Shown here piece by piece: positions 51,001 through 51,017 of a stretch of 51,017 bases of DNA. Location: NCBI GenBank assembly GCA_964639205.1, contig CAZXCG010000007.1, forward strand, positions 1 through 51,017. The letters are read 5' to 3'. The translations under genes and the position numbers were made by a program. Source of the DNA: CAZXCG01 sp964639205. Lineage in GTDB: Bacteria; Bacillota; Clostridia; Oscillospirales; Acutalibacteraceae. Numbering within the stretch: the first letter of the stretch is position 1; the number at the start of each line of letters is the position of its first letter. The notes under the pieces are model-generated. The model had not been told where the DNA came from. It worked only from the letters and a program-made list of their open reading frames with translations, and made no database searches.

Positions 51001-51017
51001 TTTCACCGGCGGATTTT

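Overview
The window looks like part of a Clostridia (Bacillota) chromosome, most like an anaerobic gut or rumen Oscillospirales/Ruminococcaceae-type organism. The grounds are a leucine-type T-box leader, an FMN riboswitch, ECF-type vitamin transporter subunits, AGGAGG-type ribosome sites, a type I dockerin protein and cohesin-like surface proteins. The taxonomy is inferred from gene content only. Two runs of exactly 100 N (22519-22618 and 33496-33595) are scaffold joins, so gene order across them is not proven. No rRNA, tRNA, CRISPR array or insertion sequence was seen.

Left part (1-22.5 kb). On the minus strand, leuA lies behind a T-box leader. A vitamin B6 pair follows (kinase plus ECF S component), then a MarR regulator with citrate synthase. 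Next come a membrane-anchored protein of unknown role and a 1331-residue secreted beta-helix protein ending in a dockerin. A response regulator, histidine kinase and four-repeat PepSY protein form a signalling unit on the minus strand, and both of its promoters carry the same operator-like motif. An LCP cell-wall ligase, a YfbR-like nucleotidase, an M20 dipeptidase, a DUF975 membrane protein, riboswitch-controlled ribU and an orphan ectB-like aminotransferase lead to the first gap.

Middle part (22.6-38.9 kb). Minus-strand housekeeping genes follow: trmN6-rsmI-folC, a small ferredoxin missed by length cut-offs, and alr-polA-(LMW-PTP/RimI fusion)-tsaD with stop/start overlaps. On the plus strand are putP, the second gap, galE and two surface proteins with cohesin-like domains; one has a tandem-repeat linker and an SPATG sorting signal. 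murC is on the minus strand.

Right part (38.9-49.9 kb). One compact plus-strand cassette of phage structural genes follows the order of PBSX-type defective phages: small and large terminase, portal, protease, decoration protein, capsid, three connector/terminator-like genes, then LysM tail protein, hub, spike, XkdS-like, baseplate J, XkdU-like and a tail appendage. The sheath, tail tube, chaperone and tape-measure genes expected in the middle are absent, as are lysis, integration, replication and repressor genes. The reading frames that remain are intact. This is the most unusual part of the window. The window ends with a DUF7916-like TIM-barrel gene that has its own promoter.

Two families of short intergenic repeats recur: a GGGGCTTTGCCCC element (five copies) and a longer leader-type element upstream of the B6 kinase and murC, with a looser third copy.
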